From assembly GCF_020687685.1 (NCBI RefSeq), contig NZ_JAJEWM010000002.1, positions 62,001-126,000 on the forward strand: a stretch of 64,000 bases of DNA. The letters run 5' to 3'. Each line of letters starts with the position of its first letter. Position 1 is the first letter of the stretch. The position numbers and the translations under genes are program-made. Shown here one piece after another: positions 11,201-20,101 of this stretch. The DNA comes from Tessaracoccus sp. OS52. GTDB lineage: Bacteria; Actinomycetota; Actinomycetes; Propionibacteriales; Propionibacteriaceae. Under the pieces are notes generated by a model. The model was not told the DNA's origin. It searched no databases and worked only from the letters and a program-made list of their open reading frames with translations.

Positions 11201-12240
11201 CCTCCGATGGCGCTCATGTTGCGATCCGGCTGCCGGAACCCCGGATCCCCGATGCCATGCCCGGCGCGCTTGGCGTGCTGCCCCCCGAACCAGAGCTGGG
11301 CGATCTCGGCGTCGTCGGCGCCGGCCCGCATGGGGCCGCGGAGGTCGGTCTCCGTGCGGGCGAACAGGCAGTTGCGCATCTGGCCGTCGGCGGTGATGCG
11401 GGTTCGGTCGCAGGCCCCGCAGAAGGGTCCGGTGACCGAGGCGATGACCCCGAGCCGACCGCCGGGCTGGGTCTCGTCGGGCGCCACGTCCCACAGCTCC
11501 GCGGGCGCAGCCCCCCGCGGCGTCGACGCCGGCGTCAGCGAGTAGTGGCCGGCGAGAACGGCCAGGATCTCGGACTGGGTGACCATCTGGGTGCGGTCCC
11601 ACTCGTCGTGCGGCCCCAGCGGCATCTGCTCGATGTAGCGCAGGTGGTGGCCCCGGCTCAGGCAGTAGTCGGCCAGGGGCACGATGTCGGCCTCGTTCTG
11701 GCCGCGCATGATCACCGCGTTGACCTTCACGGGGGTGAGGCCGACGGCGGCGGAGGCGTCGATGGCGGCCAGCACGTCGTGCAGCCGGTCCCGGCGCGCG
11801 AGCCGGGCGTAGCGCTCAGGGTCCAGCGAGTCCAGGGAGATGTTCACCCTGTCCAAACCCGCATCCTTGAGCGCCCGGGCGCGGTGTTCGAGCCCCAGCC
11901 CGTTCGTGGTGAGGGTGAGCTCCGGACGGGCGCCGTCGACGGTGGTGAACCCGGCCACGGCGGCGACGATGTCCTCCAGGCCCTTGCGCAGCAACGGCTC
12001 GCCGCCGGTGAAGCGCACCTTGGTGATGCCCAGCGTCTCGATGGCGATGCGCACCAGCCGCACCACCTCGCCATCGGTGAGGACCTCCTCGCCGGGCAGC
12101 CATTGCATCCCCTCCGCGGGCATGCAGTAGGTGCAGCGCAGGTTGCAGCGGTCGGTCAGTGAGACGCGCAGGTCCCGGGCGGTCCGCCCGAAGGCGTCCA
12201 CCAGTTGGCTCGCGACTGCACTGTTGGGCACGGGGGCCAC
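11197..12240 (-). CDS. moaA: GTP 3',8-cyclase (radical SAM), molybdenum cofactor step 1
   Basis: Converts GTP to 3',8-cyclo-GTP with S-adenosylmethionine and two [4Fe-4S] clusters. The radical-SAM motif CNLRCTYCMP follows LVDAFGRTARDLRVSLTD, the typical MoaA opening. The C-terminal cluster is seen in GPFCGACDRTRITADG and RNCLF. The usual C-terminal GG is present (MSAIGG). The start is uncertain: GTG codons at 12285, 12240 and 12231 are all in frame and none has a strong ribosome binding site. A TTAGAGT box just before 12231 would allow a leaderless message. Family alignment favours 12240 or 12231. Co-translated with moaD. Confidence 0.93.
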   Translation of the reverse strand: MAPVPNSAVASQLVDAFGRTARDLRVSLTDRCNLRCTYCMPAEGMQWLPGEEVLTDGEVVRLVRIAIETLGITKVRFTGGEPLLRKGLEDIVAAVAGFTTVDGARPELTLTTNGLGLEHRARALKDAGLDRVNISLDSLDPERYARLARRDRLHDVLAAIDASAAVGLTPVKVNAVIMRGQNEADIVPLADYCLSRGHHLRYIEQMPLGPHDEWDRTQMVTQSEILAVLAGHYSLTPASTPRGAAPAELWDVAPDETQPGGRLGVIASVTGPFCGACDRTRITADGQMRNCLFARTETDLRGPMRAGADDAEIAQLWFGGQHAKRAGHGIGDPGFRQPDRNMSAIGG

Positions 12241-12321
12241 TCTAACCGCTGCCAATCGCGGGGCGCCTGAACCGCCTGCGAGCACCCTGGAGTCGGAAGG
12301 TCCAAGCAGGGAGGGTCCTGG

Positions 12322-12888
12322 TCATTCGTCCCACTGGTCGTAGTCCACGGGGCCAAGGAGCGACCAGTCCTCGTCGATGACTCGAAGCGCGTGGAAGCCC
12401 CGGTCCCGCGCATAGGCCAGCGGCTTCAGCCCGGAGGTGTCATACATCAAGAAGCACACCGGGCTGTCCTCACCGAAAAAACTCATGAACACGCGCTCCG
12501 GGTCTCGAGCCTGCCAGGTGGCATGCTCCGCAAGAACCGAGCGCATCAACTCCTGATCGGCAACCGACGCGTCCTCGCAGGTCTCGTCACCAGCAATGGT
12601 GCGGCACAGCAAACTGCTGGTGAGACCAATCCTCGTGACTCCCGGCGACTCGGCGATGACCTCGTCGATCCGGGCCACCACCGCCTCATAGCTGGGACGG
12701 TTCTCCCGGAACTCGGGCTCCATCCGGTCGAACCTGGGCTGCGTCGGGGCGTAGAACCACGACGCGATAGAGAGGCCGAAGAGGAGGAGGAGGAGGAACA
12801 CGAACAGGAGCACGGCAACCAGGACCAGACTCAAGACCACCTTGACTACGCCCAAGAACACTCTTCGACCGCTGATCGCCACAATCAC
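12322..12888 (-). CDS. Hypothetical membrane-anchored protein
   Basis: 188 residues from a GTG preceded by GGAGAGGAAAGGG. One strong N-terminal transmembrane helix (about residues 10-45, very rich in V, L and F), then a soluble acidic domain of about 140 residues. This contains four cysteines (in LLCRTIAGDETCED and VCFLMYD) and Trp/Tyr-rich segments, and ends in DYDQWDE. The helix and following positive-outside pattern suggest a protein anchored with its C-domain outside the cell. I do not recognise the family. It stands between moaA and a GyrI-like gene on the same strand, without overlap to either. Confidence 0.6.
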   Translation of the reverse strand: MIVAISGRRVFLGVVKVVLSLVLVAVLLFVFLLLLLFGLSIASWFYAPTQPRFDRMEPEFRENRPSYEAVVARIDEVIAESPGVTRIGLTSSLLCRTIAGDETCEDASVADQELMRSVLAEHATWQARDPERVFMSFFGEDSPVCFLMYDTSGLKPLAYARDRGFHALRVIDEDWSLLGPVDYDQWDE

Positions 12889-12941
12889 CCCTTTCCTCTC
12901 CCGCCATTGTGGCCTGTGCCGGGCTCGCTCCCCCTTTGCGA

Positions 12942-13553
12942 TCAGCCGGGCGCCACCGGTTGCCGCAGCACGGTCTTGAGCTTTTCCGGTGCCGTGCGGC
13001 GGGGATCACTGAGATAGATCTCATGATGTCTGCCGTTGAAGGTCAGGCCGCGCGCCGGCATCTCCTCCTCGTGCAGGCGGCGCAGCGTCGGGCCCTCATC
13101 GTCGTAGGGACCGAGGTGGAGGATCTGCAGGCATCGGCCCTCCACCAGCGAGGAGAACCGGACCAGGCCCAGGGCTGGCAGGTCCTTCTTCGCCGACTTG
13201 TCCACGGCGGCCCGGAAGTCGTCCTCGGTGGTCCAGGGTGCGACTGTGATCAACATCGTCCAGCGCCAGGCGTCCTTGTCCCGGCTCACGAAGGTGGACA
13301 TGTCGTCGGCCCACCACAGGCCCTCGAGCGGCCCGACGACGCAGTCGCGGCCCCGCGCCTTGTGCGCGAACTTGAGCGCATAGGCGACGGGGTAGAGCGC
13401 CTCGAGCGCCTCCGCGTAGGCGGGACTGGTGTTCGGGTTGCCCGCACCGTCGACCGCGATGTGGGGGATCTCGGGAACGTCGACCTCCTCGAAGTCCGTG
13501 CCCTTTGGCGCGTAGAGGTTCTTGAACTCCCGCTTGATGTCGTAGGTGTCCAT
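12942..13553 (-). CDS. GyrI-like small-molecule-binding domain protein
   Basis: 203 residues. The start MDTYDIKREFKNLYAPKG and the phrase IPHIAVDGAGNPN match the conserved stand-alone GyrI-like proteins (COG4832 type). Later segments GLWWADD, WRWTMLITVAPW and LHLGPYDDEGPTLRRLHEE are also typical. GyrI-like (SHV) domains bind hydrophobic or cationic small molecules and some hydrolyse cyclopropanoid compounds; the stand-alone group has no settled function. No HTH is present, so it is not itself a BmrR-type regulator. Single-gene unit by spacing. Confidence 0.75.
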   Translation of the reverse strand: MDTYDIKREFKNLYAPKGTDFEEVDVPEIPHIAVDGAGNPNTSPAYAEALEALYPVAYALKFAHKARGRDCVVGPLEGLWWADDMSTFVSRDKDAWRWTMLITVAPWTTEDDFRAAVDKSAKKDLPALGLVRFSSLVEGRCLQILHLGPYDDEGPTLRRLHEEEMPARGLTFNGRHHEIYLSDPRRTAPEKLKTVLRQPVAPG

Positions 13554-13807
13554 CGTGTCTCACTTCCGCAGGCGTACCGGTTTGATCGAGTGCGACCAGG
13601 TGCGCATCAGCAAGCCTGCCACCGGGGCCGCGCTTTCGGGCTTCCCCTGCAAGGCAAGATCGCCGCAACCACGACGAACCGTCATTTTGGTGCCGTACTT
13701 CGAGAGTAGGTCTTGATTGCGTCCTTCCATTGCCTGCACGTTTGCCTCCAGTGGCCCAGCCCCTAGGTGCGCTTCCCCGTGCGCACCGCACGTCAAAGGA
13801 GTCGTCC

Positions 13808-16255
13808 ATGCCCCAGCTGTCCCGCCGCACCATCTTGCAGGGAGTCGGCAGCCTCGCCATCGTCGCCGCTCTCGCCCCCTGTTTCGAGGAGGCCGCGGCC
13901 GCCGCCCCCACCCTCCTCCCCGCCGACCTGGAGGCGCTGCGCCTCAAGTGGGTCGAGGATCTGACCTCGGCGTCGATCATCCTGGCGTCGCCCGGTACCT
14001 TTGCCGCCCGGGTCGGGGCGATGGACAACTTGGTCGGCAACTTCCAGAACCCCGCGCACGCCAGGGGAATGGTGTTCCTCCCCAACGCACTGTTCAAGGA
14101 TCTCGACTGGACGGTGGGCGCCACGGACATCGTCAAGTCCAACAAGATGCGGCTCAGCTACTCCAACCTGCAGACCATGGCCACGGCGTGGGCCACGCCC
14201 ACCTCCCTCTGGTACGGATCTGACACCCTGGTTGCCACCATCCGCAGGGCTCTCGCGCACCTGCACACCCACATCTACAACGACCAGACGGTGTGGTTCG
14301 GCAACTGGTGGAGCTGGCTGATCGGGGCCACGAAACCGCTGGCCGACATCCTGGCGATCCTGCACCCCGTGCTGGACCAAGACGAGATCGACACGTACTG
14401 CGCGGCCATGGACCACTTCCTGCCCAACAGGGATCCACAGCTGCAGATCCACCCGATCGGTGACCCCGCGACTCCCGGCGTCCAGGAGTCCAACGGCGCC
14501 AACCGCGTCGACATTTGCCGCGCCTTCATCGTCCGCTCGATCGTCCAGCCGGACACGGCGCTCCTGCAGGCGTCCGTCGCCGCGCTCAGCCCCACCTGGC
14601 AGTACGTCACCTCCGGCAACGGGTTCTTCAAGGACGGCTCCTTCGTCCAGCACTCGACGATCGGCTACACAGGCACCTACGGGCTGGTCCTGCTGGAGGG
14701 GCTCTCGAAGCTGTTCGCGCTGCTTGCCAACTCGACGTTCGACATCACCGACGCCACCAGAAGCAATCTGACCTCCACGATCGAGGGTTCGTTCGCCCCA
14801 TTCATGTTCAACGGCCAGATGATGGACGCCGTGCGCGGCCGTGCGGTCTCTCGGTTCGCAGAACGCAGCATCGACAATGGCAACCAGCTCATCGAGTACA
14901 CGCTCCGGATGGCCAAAGCCGCGGACCCCGAGACGGCGACCCGGTGGCGTGGCCTCTGCCGTCAATGGATCGAGTCCAACTCGGCCGCCACCGTCCTGGA
15001 AGGCAACATCGCTCGCATCGCGCTGGTGACCGACCTCATGAACTCCGATGTCGCGCCCGTCGCCGACGTCACCGGGCCACGGTTCTTCCCTGCCATGGAC
15101 CGCCACGTCCACCGCGGTTCGAGCGGCGACTGGGCGATGTGTGTGGCCATGTGCTCCAACCGCATCGCTTGGAGCGAGAGCTCTGGAGCCGAGAACTTCC
15201 GCGGCGTCAAGACCAGCCAGGGCATGACGTACCTGTACACCGCAGACAACGACACGCACTTCGACGACGAGTTCTGGTCGACGTCCGACCTGGACGCTCC
15301 GCCGGGAACCACTGTCGACCTGACCCCCCTGCCCGACGACGCCGAGGGCCAGTGGGGAGAGACGACTCCGGCGAACGAGTGGACAGGCGGGGTGACCGCC
15401 GACGCGTACGCCATGGTCGGCATGCACCTGATCGCTCCCGGCGGCACCGGCCTCGTGGCGCGCAAGTCGTGGTTCACCATGGACGACCGCGTCGTCGCGT
15501 TGGGCTCGGACATCTCCACCGCCAGCGACGGCGCTGTCCGGAGCGTCGTCGAGCACCGCAACCTCGGCACCTCGGCGCGGGCCATGGTCGTCGATGGGTC
15601 GGCAGTCACCGCGGAGACGGTGCTCGCGGACGCCCAATGGGCACACGTGGAGGGCGCTGGCGGCTACGTGTTCCTCGGTGGTGCGCCGTCCCTTCTGGCG
15701 AGCGTCGCCGAGCGTCAGGGCACGTGGCGCGCCAACAACAACAACGCCGCTGCGGGAACCGCGACGGTGCAGAGGCGCCAGTACGCGACCCTGGCCTACG
15801 AGCACGGCGTCGGCGCTTCGGCCGACGGATCCAGCTACGCGTACATGGTGCTTCCAGGCGCGGGTGTGGAGGAGGCGGAGCAGGCCTCAACGAGCCCGCG
15901 GGTGTCCGTGCTCCGCAACGACGGTGTGGCCCAGGGCTTGAGGACCGACGTCGGGGTGGTGGCCGTCAACTTCTGGAAGCCGGGAAAGGTCGACGCCTAC
16001 ACCGCGAGCGTGCCACTGTCCCTGATCGCCCGGGACGTGACGAACAACAGCGTGCGTCTCAACGTGAGCGATCCCACTCAGACCCAGGACTTCGTCGAGT
16101 TCGACATCGAGGGGATCCACGGCCAGGGCATTGGCCGGATCCGGGGGCGTGACGCAACCCGGGTGAGCCTTCGCCGCACCGCCGCTGGGGTCTCGGTGAA
16201 GGTCGACACCACGGGATTGGCCGGCGCCACCGTCGAGTTCCAGATCGGCGGGTGA
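13808..16255 (+). CDS. Secreted polysaccharide lyase family 8 (hyaluronate/chondroitin/xanthan lyase-like)
   Basis: 815-residue exported enzyme that beta-eliminates uronic-acid-containing polysaccharides. The N-terminus has a twin-arginine signal (SRRTILQGVGSLAIVAALAP, cleavage likely after EEAAAAA near residue 37), predicting Tat export. The alpha/alpha-toroid domain shows WFGNWWSWLIG and NGANRVDIC, then GSFVQHSTIGYTGTYG with the catalytic His/Tyr region, and the substrate-binding MMDAVRGRAVSR. Beta-sandwich domains follow, as in PL8. AAAGGAG lies 7 nt before the ATG at 13808. The gene has its own 254-bp upstream gap. Which polymer is cut (hyaluronan, chondroitin or xanthan) cannot be fixed from sequence alone. 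Confidence 0.9.
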   Translation: MPQLSRRTILQGVGSLAIVAALAPCFEEAAAAAPTLLPADLEALRLKWVEDLTSASIILASPGTFAARVGAMDNLVGNFQNPAHARGMVFLPNALFKDLDWTVGATDIVKSNKMRLSYSNLQTMATAWATPTSLWYGSDTLVATIRRALAHLHTHIYNDQTVWFGNWWSWLIGATKPLADILAILHPVLDQDEIDTYCAAMDHFLPNRDPQLQIHPIGDPATPGVQESNGANRVDICRAFIVRSIVQPDTALLQASVAALSPTWQYVTSGNGFFKDGSFVQHSTIGYTGTYGLVLLEGLSKLFALLANSTFDITDATRSNLTSTIEGSFAPFMFNGQMMDAVRGRAVSRFAERSIDNGNQLIEYTLRMAKAADPETATRWRGLCRQWIESNSAATVLEGNIARIALVTDLMNSDVAPVADVTGPRFFPAMDRHVHRGSSGDWAMCVAMCSNRIAWSESSGAENFRGVKTSQGMTYLYTADNDTHFDDEFWSTSDLDAPPGTTVDLTPLPDDAEGQWGETTPANEWTGGVTADAYAMVGMHLIAPGGTGLVARKSWFTMDDRVVALGSDISTASDGAVRSVVEHRNLGTSARAMVVDGSAVTAETVLADAQWAHVEGAGGYVFLGGAPSLLASVAERQGTWRANNNNAAAGTATVQRRQYATLAYEHGVGASADGSSYAYMVLPGAGVEEAEQASTSPRVSVLRNDGVAQGLRTDVGVVAVNFWKPGKVDAYTASVPLSLIARDVTNNSVRLNVSDPTQTQDFVEFDIEGIHGQGIGRIRGRDATRVSLRRTAAGVSVKVDTTGLAGATVEFQIGG

Positions 16256-16411
16256 TTCCGTGTCGTCGCGTAGCGCCTGCCGCCGAGCCTCGCCGGGTCT
16301 GTCGTAGGGACCACCGAACCGGATCAGTTGCCCTCCTGGCGAGTCTGTCGAGGTGTCCCACTGGGCCCCACTGCGGGGGTGGCTCGGCAAGTTTTCGCGC
16401 GCGGGGGCACA

Positions 16412-17083
16412 ATGTGGAGCATGGCGAAGAAGGTGGGGCACGGGCTGGGGCCGACGCGTGCCCGCGTGCTGAACCGGCTGGCCGAGTTCGACGGCGGCAT
16501 CGGCGTCTCGGCGCTGGGGGCGGACCTCGGGCTCCACATCAACACGGTCCGGTTCCACCTCGAGGCGCTCGTGGAGGCCGGATACGTCACCCGGACACTC
16601 GAGCCGACCAGACGGCAGGGTCGGCCGCGCGCCCTCTATCACGCCACGGACACCGCCCCCGTCATCGACTCCACCCAGTTGCGCGACCTCACCCAGGTCC
16701 TCGTGCGCCAGCTGGTCCACAAGGCCGACAACCCCCAGCGGGTGGCCGAGCTGGCAGGAAGAGGGTGGGGCGAGGAACTCGCGGCCAGCCCCGCGACGAT
16801 CCCTGCCACGGCCAGGGACGGACTCGGTGACCTGCTGGACCACACCAGCGCCATGGGTTTCGCCGTCGGCACGCCCACGCGGGACACCATCACGTTCCGC
16901 AGCTGCCCCTACCGCTCGGTGAGCCAGCCGACGCTGGCCAGCATCTGCACGCTGCACCTTGGGATGATGCGCGGCTACCTCGACGCCGCGGACTCGGACC
17001 TGGAGGTGACCAGCCTCACGCCCGGCGACGTCTGCGTGGCCAGACTCACGCGGCGGCCCGCGCTGGGAGCGGCCGGCGGCTGA
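16412..17083 (+). CDS. Winged-helix transcriptional regulator (ArsR/SufR-like)
   Basis: 223 residues from ATG 16412 (or 220 from ATG 16421). An N-terminal winged helix covers residues 15-75: ARVLNRLAEFDGGIGVSALG, then LHINTVRFHLEALVEAGYV as recognition helix, and RRQGRPRALYH as wing. The C-terminal half has two spaced cysteines (RSCPYRSV and ICTLHLGMMRGYLD) and a third in PGDVCVARL. This resembles regulators in which Cys residues bind a metal or Fe-S cluster (SufR-type). It follows the PL8 gene by about 156 bp, but nothing shows that it controls it. A regulatory role is likely; the ligand is unknown. Confidence 0.75.
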   Translation: MWSMAKKVGHGLGPTRARVLNRLAEFDGGIGVSALGADLGLHINTVRFHLEALVEAGYVTRTLEPTRRQGRPRALYHATDTAPVIDSTQLRDLTQVLVRQLVHKADNPQRVAELAGRGWGEELAASPATIPATARDGLGDLLDHTSAMGFAVGTPTRDTITFRSCPYRSVSQPTLASICTLHLGMMRGYLDAADSDLEVTSLTPGDVCVARLTRRPALGAAGG

Positions 17084-17201
17084 GTCCGCTCAGACCAGTC
17101 GCCGCGCCACGGCCACCGTCGGCCTCCGCCGGGGCGAGCCAGCGCAGGCTGGCCGCCTCTGACGCGACGGCGGCCCTGGAGCCGGTCTTGCGGAAGCCCA
17201 T
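17046..17201 (-). pseudogene. Probable remnant of a fructosamine kinase gene (N-terminal fragment)
   Basis: A 51-codon frame beginning ATG at 17201, 9 nt downstream of the HAD gene. Its first ~35 codons read [21 protein letters not shown] and on to DGG, close to the N-lobe pattern of actinobacterial fructosamine kinases (K...EAAGLRWLA...GG). The similarity then stops, and the frame runs into the 3' end of the opposite-strand regulator and ends at 17046. The rest of the roughly 250-residue kinase is absent, so this looks like a deletion remnant. The match is from memory of the family pattern and is short, hence the modest confidence. The string above is 20 residues or fewer per block. Confidence 0.4.
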
Positions 17202-17210
17202 GGGGCTGAC

Positions 17211-18023
17211 TCAGTCGTCCTCGGGCTCGGGCTCGTGCCGTTCCTGGTAGTTGTCCACCAACTCGAAGACGCCCTCCAGGACCTCCACGGGACGGAACGG
17301 GAAGACCTGCATGTTCTCGCGCGTGGCGATCCCGGTGAGTACGAGGACGGTGTGCAGGCCCGCCTCCATGCCGGCGACGATGTCGGTGTCCATCCTGTCG
17401 CCGATCATCCCCGTCTCCTCCGAGTGCGCCCCGATCTTGTTCAGGGCCGAGCGGAACATCATCGGGTTCGGCTTGCCCACCACGTAGGGCTTGAGGCCGG
17501 TGGCCTTGGTCATCAGGGCGGCGATGGCGCCGGTTGCGGGCAGGATGCCGTCCGGGCTGGGGCCCGTGGCGTCGGGGTTGGTGACGACGAAACGGGCACC
17601 GGCCGCAATGAGCCTGATGGCGGTGGTCACCTGCTCGAAGGAGTAGGTGCGGGTCTCCCCCACGACGACGAAGTCCGGATCCCGGTCCGTCATGATGAAG
17701 CCCTTTTCGTGCAGGGCGGTGATGATGCCCGCCTCGCCGATGACGTAGACGGTGCCGCCGGGCTTCTGGGAGGCGACGAAGTCCGCCGTCGCGAGCGCGG
17801 AGGTCCAGATCCGCTCCTCCGGGACGTCGAGTCCGGAGGCGCGCAGGCGGGCGGCCAGGTCACGCGGGGTGAAGATGGAGTTGTTGGTCAGCACGAGGAA
17901 CTCGGTGCCGTCGGCCTTCCACTGCTCGATCAGTTCCTGCGCGCCTGGCAGCGCGGTGTTCTCGTGGACGAGCACTCCGTCCATGTCGGTCAGCCAGCTC
18001 TTGATGTCCTTGCGCTCACGCAT
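17211..18023 (-). CDS. HAD-superfamily IIA phosphatase (NagD-like)
   Basis: 270-residue cytoplasmic phosphatase of the NagD/p-nitrophenylphosphatase group. Motif I is [12 protein letters not shown] (nucleophile Asp then Asp); motif II is VLTNNS; motif III Lys is in [10 protein letters not shown]; motif IV is [10 protein letters not shown]. The C2 cap between motifs II and III marks subclass IIA. Likely substrates are small phosphates such as phosphoglycolate, nucleotide monophosphates or sugar phosphates. Ribosome binding is normal and the gene has its own upstream gap. A fructosamine kinase remnant follows on the same strand; HAD phosphatases and fructosamine kinases are often neighbours in actinobacteria. 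Confidence 0.85.
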   Translation of the reverse strand: MRERKDIKSWLTDMDGVLVHENTALPGAQELIEQWKADGTEFLVLTNNSIFTPRDLAARLRASGLDVPEERIWTSALATADFVASQKPGGTVYVIGEAGIITALHEKGFIMTDRDPDFVVVGETRTYSFEQVTTAIRLIAAGARFVVTNPDATGPSPDGILPATGAIAALMTKATGLKPYVVGKPNPMMFRSALNKIGAHSEETGMIGDRMDTDIVAGMEAGLHTVLVLTGIATRENMQVFPFRPVEVLEGVFELVDNYQERHEPEPEDD

Positions 18024-18128
18024 GCCGCAACCCTAGCCCGTCACGCCTGCGCGCTCGCTGGGGTCCCACGCCACGGCCATGTCCGAAAACCGCCAGAAGC
18101 GCGCGGGGGGACGTGCCAGAGTGGAGCC

Positions 18129-19604
18129 ATGACACCGAGTCTGACCTTCGATGAGCGGTACCGGGCCATCTCGGCGCGCGACACCCGGTTCGACGGCCAG
18201 TTCGTGACCGCAGTGCGCACCACCGGCATCTACTGCCGGCCGAGCTGCCCCGCCCGGACACCCAAGCCGGCCAACGTCACCTTCTTCCCCACCAGCGCCG
18301 CAGCCCACGAGGCGGGCTACCGCGCATGCAAGCGCTGTCTACCCGAGGCGGCACCCGGCTCGCCGGACTGGAACCTCCGCGGCGACGCCGTCGCCCGCGC
18401 CATGCGCCTGATAGCCGACGGCGTGGTCGAGCGCGAGGGCGTGACCGGCCTGGCCGCGCGGCTGGGGTACTCGTCGCGCCACCTGAACCGTCTGCTCTCG
18501 GCGGGACTGGGCGCCGGACCAATCGCGCTGGCACGCGCACAGCGAGCGCACACCGCGCGGCTCCTGCTGGTGGGGACAGGGCTCCCGGTGGCCGACGTCG
18601 CCTTCTCAGCCGGCTTCGCCAGCCTCCGCCAGTTCAACGACACCATGCGCGAGGTCTTCGACATGACGCCGCTGCAGTTGCGGGCCACCCGGCGCGAAGC
18701 CGGAGGCGCCGCCCCGGCCCCCGCCGGCATCACCCTCGCCCTCCCGGTCCGCGAGCCGTTCGACCACGCAGGCCTGTTCGCCTGGATGGCGGCCAGGGCC
18801 CTGCCCGGGGTCGAGGCCGGGGACGCCACGAGCTTCGAGCGCACCATCCGGCTCCCCCGCGGCATCGGCTGGTTCCGCCTCAGCGTAGATGGCCGACTGC
18901 GGCTGGAGGCGCGGCTGGAACACCTCGATGACCTCGCAGTTCTCGTCTCACGGGTGCGGCGGCTGTTCGACCTGGACGCGGACCCCGAAGCAGTCGACGC
19001 CGCGCTGGCCGGGCACCGTGAGATCGCGCCGCTGGTGGCCGCCGTCCCAGGCATCCGGCTGCCCGGTGTCGTCGATCCGCACGAGCTGCTGATCCGCGCG
19101 CTGGTCGGGCAGCAGATCTCCGTGGCCGCGGCGCGCACCCACCTGGCGCGGCTGGTGGTCGCCCTGGGTGGGGAGGTGGACCTGGCTGGCCAGCGGCGTC
19201 GCCTCTTCCCGACGATGGCCGCCATCGCGGAGCACGGAGGCGCGATCCTCACCGGTCCCGCGGCCCGGCTGCGAGCCATCACGTCGGCCGCCGCCGCCCT
19301 GGCCGCCGGGGAGCTGCAACTGACCACCGCCGACGAGCCCGGCGAGCAGCGTGCAGCCCTGCTGGAGCGAGCCGGGATCGGACCCTGGACCGCGGACTAC
19401 GTCCGGATGCGGGTGCTGGGGGACCCCGACGTCCTCCTCGCCAGCGACGTCGCCCTCCGCACCGGCGCCCGCCGCGCGGGCCTGCCGCACCGCCCCCCCG
19501 AGCTCGCGTCGTGGGCGGGCCGGGCGGCCCCCTGGCGCTCGTACCTGTCCATGCACCTGTGGCGCGCCGCAGGCCCGGCCGCAACGAAGGAGACCCGACC
19601 ATGA
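18129..19604 (+). CDS. alkA: Ada N-terminal/AraC HTH fused to AlkA-type DNA-3-methyladenine glycosylase
   Basis: 491 residues, three domains. Residues 1-80: Ada methylphosphotriester domain with zinc cysteines in [11 protein letters not shown] and ACKRCLPE. Residues about 85-190: AraC-type HTH ([32 protein letters not shown]). Residues about 205-490: AlkA N-domain and HhH-GPD glycosylase with [25 protein letters not shown] and the catalytic Asp in [11 protein letters not shown]. It removes alkylated purines and likely senses methyl-phosphotriesters to activate transcription. The usual Ada O6-methylguanine domain is replaced by AlkA; that activity is in the next gene, whose ATG overlaps this stop (ATGA). 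Confidence 0.92.
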   Translation: MTPSLTFDERYRAISARDTRFDGQFVTAVRTTGIYCRPSCPARTPKPANVTFFPTSAAAHEAGYRACKRCLPEAAPGSPDWNLRGDAVARAMRLIADGVVEREGVTGLAARLGYSSRHLNRLLSAGLGAGPIALARAQRAHTARLLLVGTGLPVADVAFSAGFASLRQFNDTMREVFDMTPLQLRATRREAGGAAPAPAGITLALPVREPFDHAGLFAWMAARALPGVEAGDATSFERTIRLPRGIGWFRLSVDGRLRLEARLEHLDDLAVLVSRVRRLFDLDADPEAVDAALAGHREIAPLVAAVPGIRLPGVVDPHELLIRALVGQQISVAAARTHLARLVVALGGEVDLAGQRRRLFPTMAAIAEHGGAILTGPAARLRAITSAAAALAAGELQLTTADEPGEQRAALLERAGIGPWTADYVRMRVLGDPDVLLASDVALRTGARRAGLPHRPPELASWAGRAAPWRSYLSMHLWRAAGPAATKETRP

Positions 19605-20101
19605 GCGAAGCCATCGCCTCCGTCCAGACCATCGACACACCCGACGGGCCGTTCACGATCGTGGTGGACGCCGACGGTGCCGTGCTGGCCTCGGGCTGGT
19701 CGGCCGACGTCGACAGCATCGTGGGCCGGATCCACCCGGAACTGCGCCCCTCCGGAACCCGGCCCGGCAGCACAGCCGCAGCCGACGCCGTCGCCGCCTA
19801 CTACGGCGGGGACCTGTCCGCCATCGACGACGTCGCCGTCCGCCAGCGCGGGACGCGGCTCCAGCAGGAGGGTTGGGCGGCGCTGCGCCGGATCCGGGCC
19901 GGCCGTCCCCTCACCTACACGGAGTTCGCCGCCGCGCTCGGTGCCCCGACGGCGGTCCGCGCCGCTGCCGCGATCTGCGCCCGCAACGCTCCGGCGTTGT
20001 TCGTGCCCTGCCACCGGGTGCTCCGCAGCGACGGCAGCCTCGGGGGATTCGCCTGGGGGGTCCAGGTCAAGCGTGCGCTGCTGGCTCGGGAAGCTGGTTG
20101 A
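19601..20101 (+). CDS. ogt: Methylated-DNA-[protein]-cysteine S-methyltransferase
   Basis: 166-residue suicide repair protein that transfers O6-alkyl groups from guanine to its own Cys. The active site is PCHRV with Cys137, preceded by the ARNAPALFV segment. Helix-turn-helix arginine and the [14 protein letters not shown] segment are also in place. Its first ATG overlaps the stop of the Ada-AlkA gene, so both proteins of the adaptive response are made together. The last 35 nt overlap the 3' end of the opposite-strand histidine kinase gene. Confidence 0.95.
   Translation: MSEAIASVQTIDTPDGPFTIVVDADGAVLASGWSADVDSIVGRIHPELRPSGTRPGSTAAADAVAAYYGGDLSAIDDVAVRQRGTRLQQEGWAALRRIRAGRPLTYTEFAAALGAPTAVRAAAAICARNAPALFVPCHRVLRSDGSLGGFAWGVQVKRALLAREAG

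Noticed and set aside
13560..13796. 78-codon minus-strand frame in the gap before the PL8 gene
   Set aside because: No ribosome binding site, recognisable motif or conserved composition; it probably is chance coding potential in the 254-bp gap.
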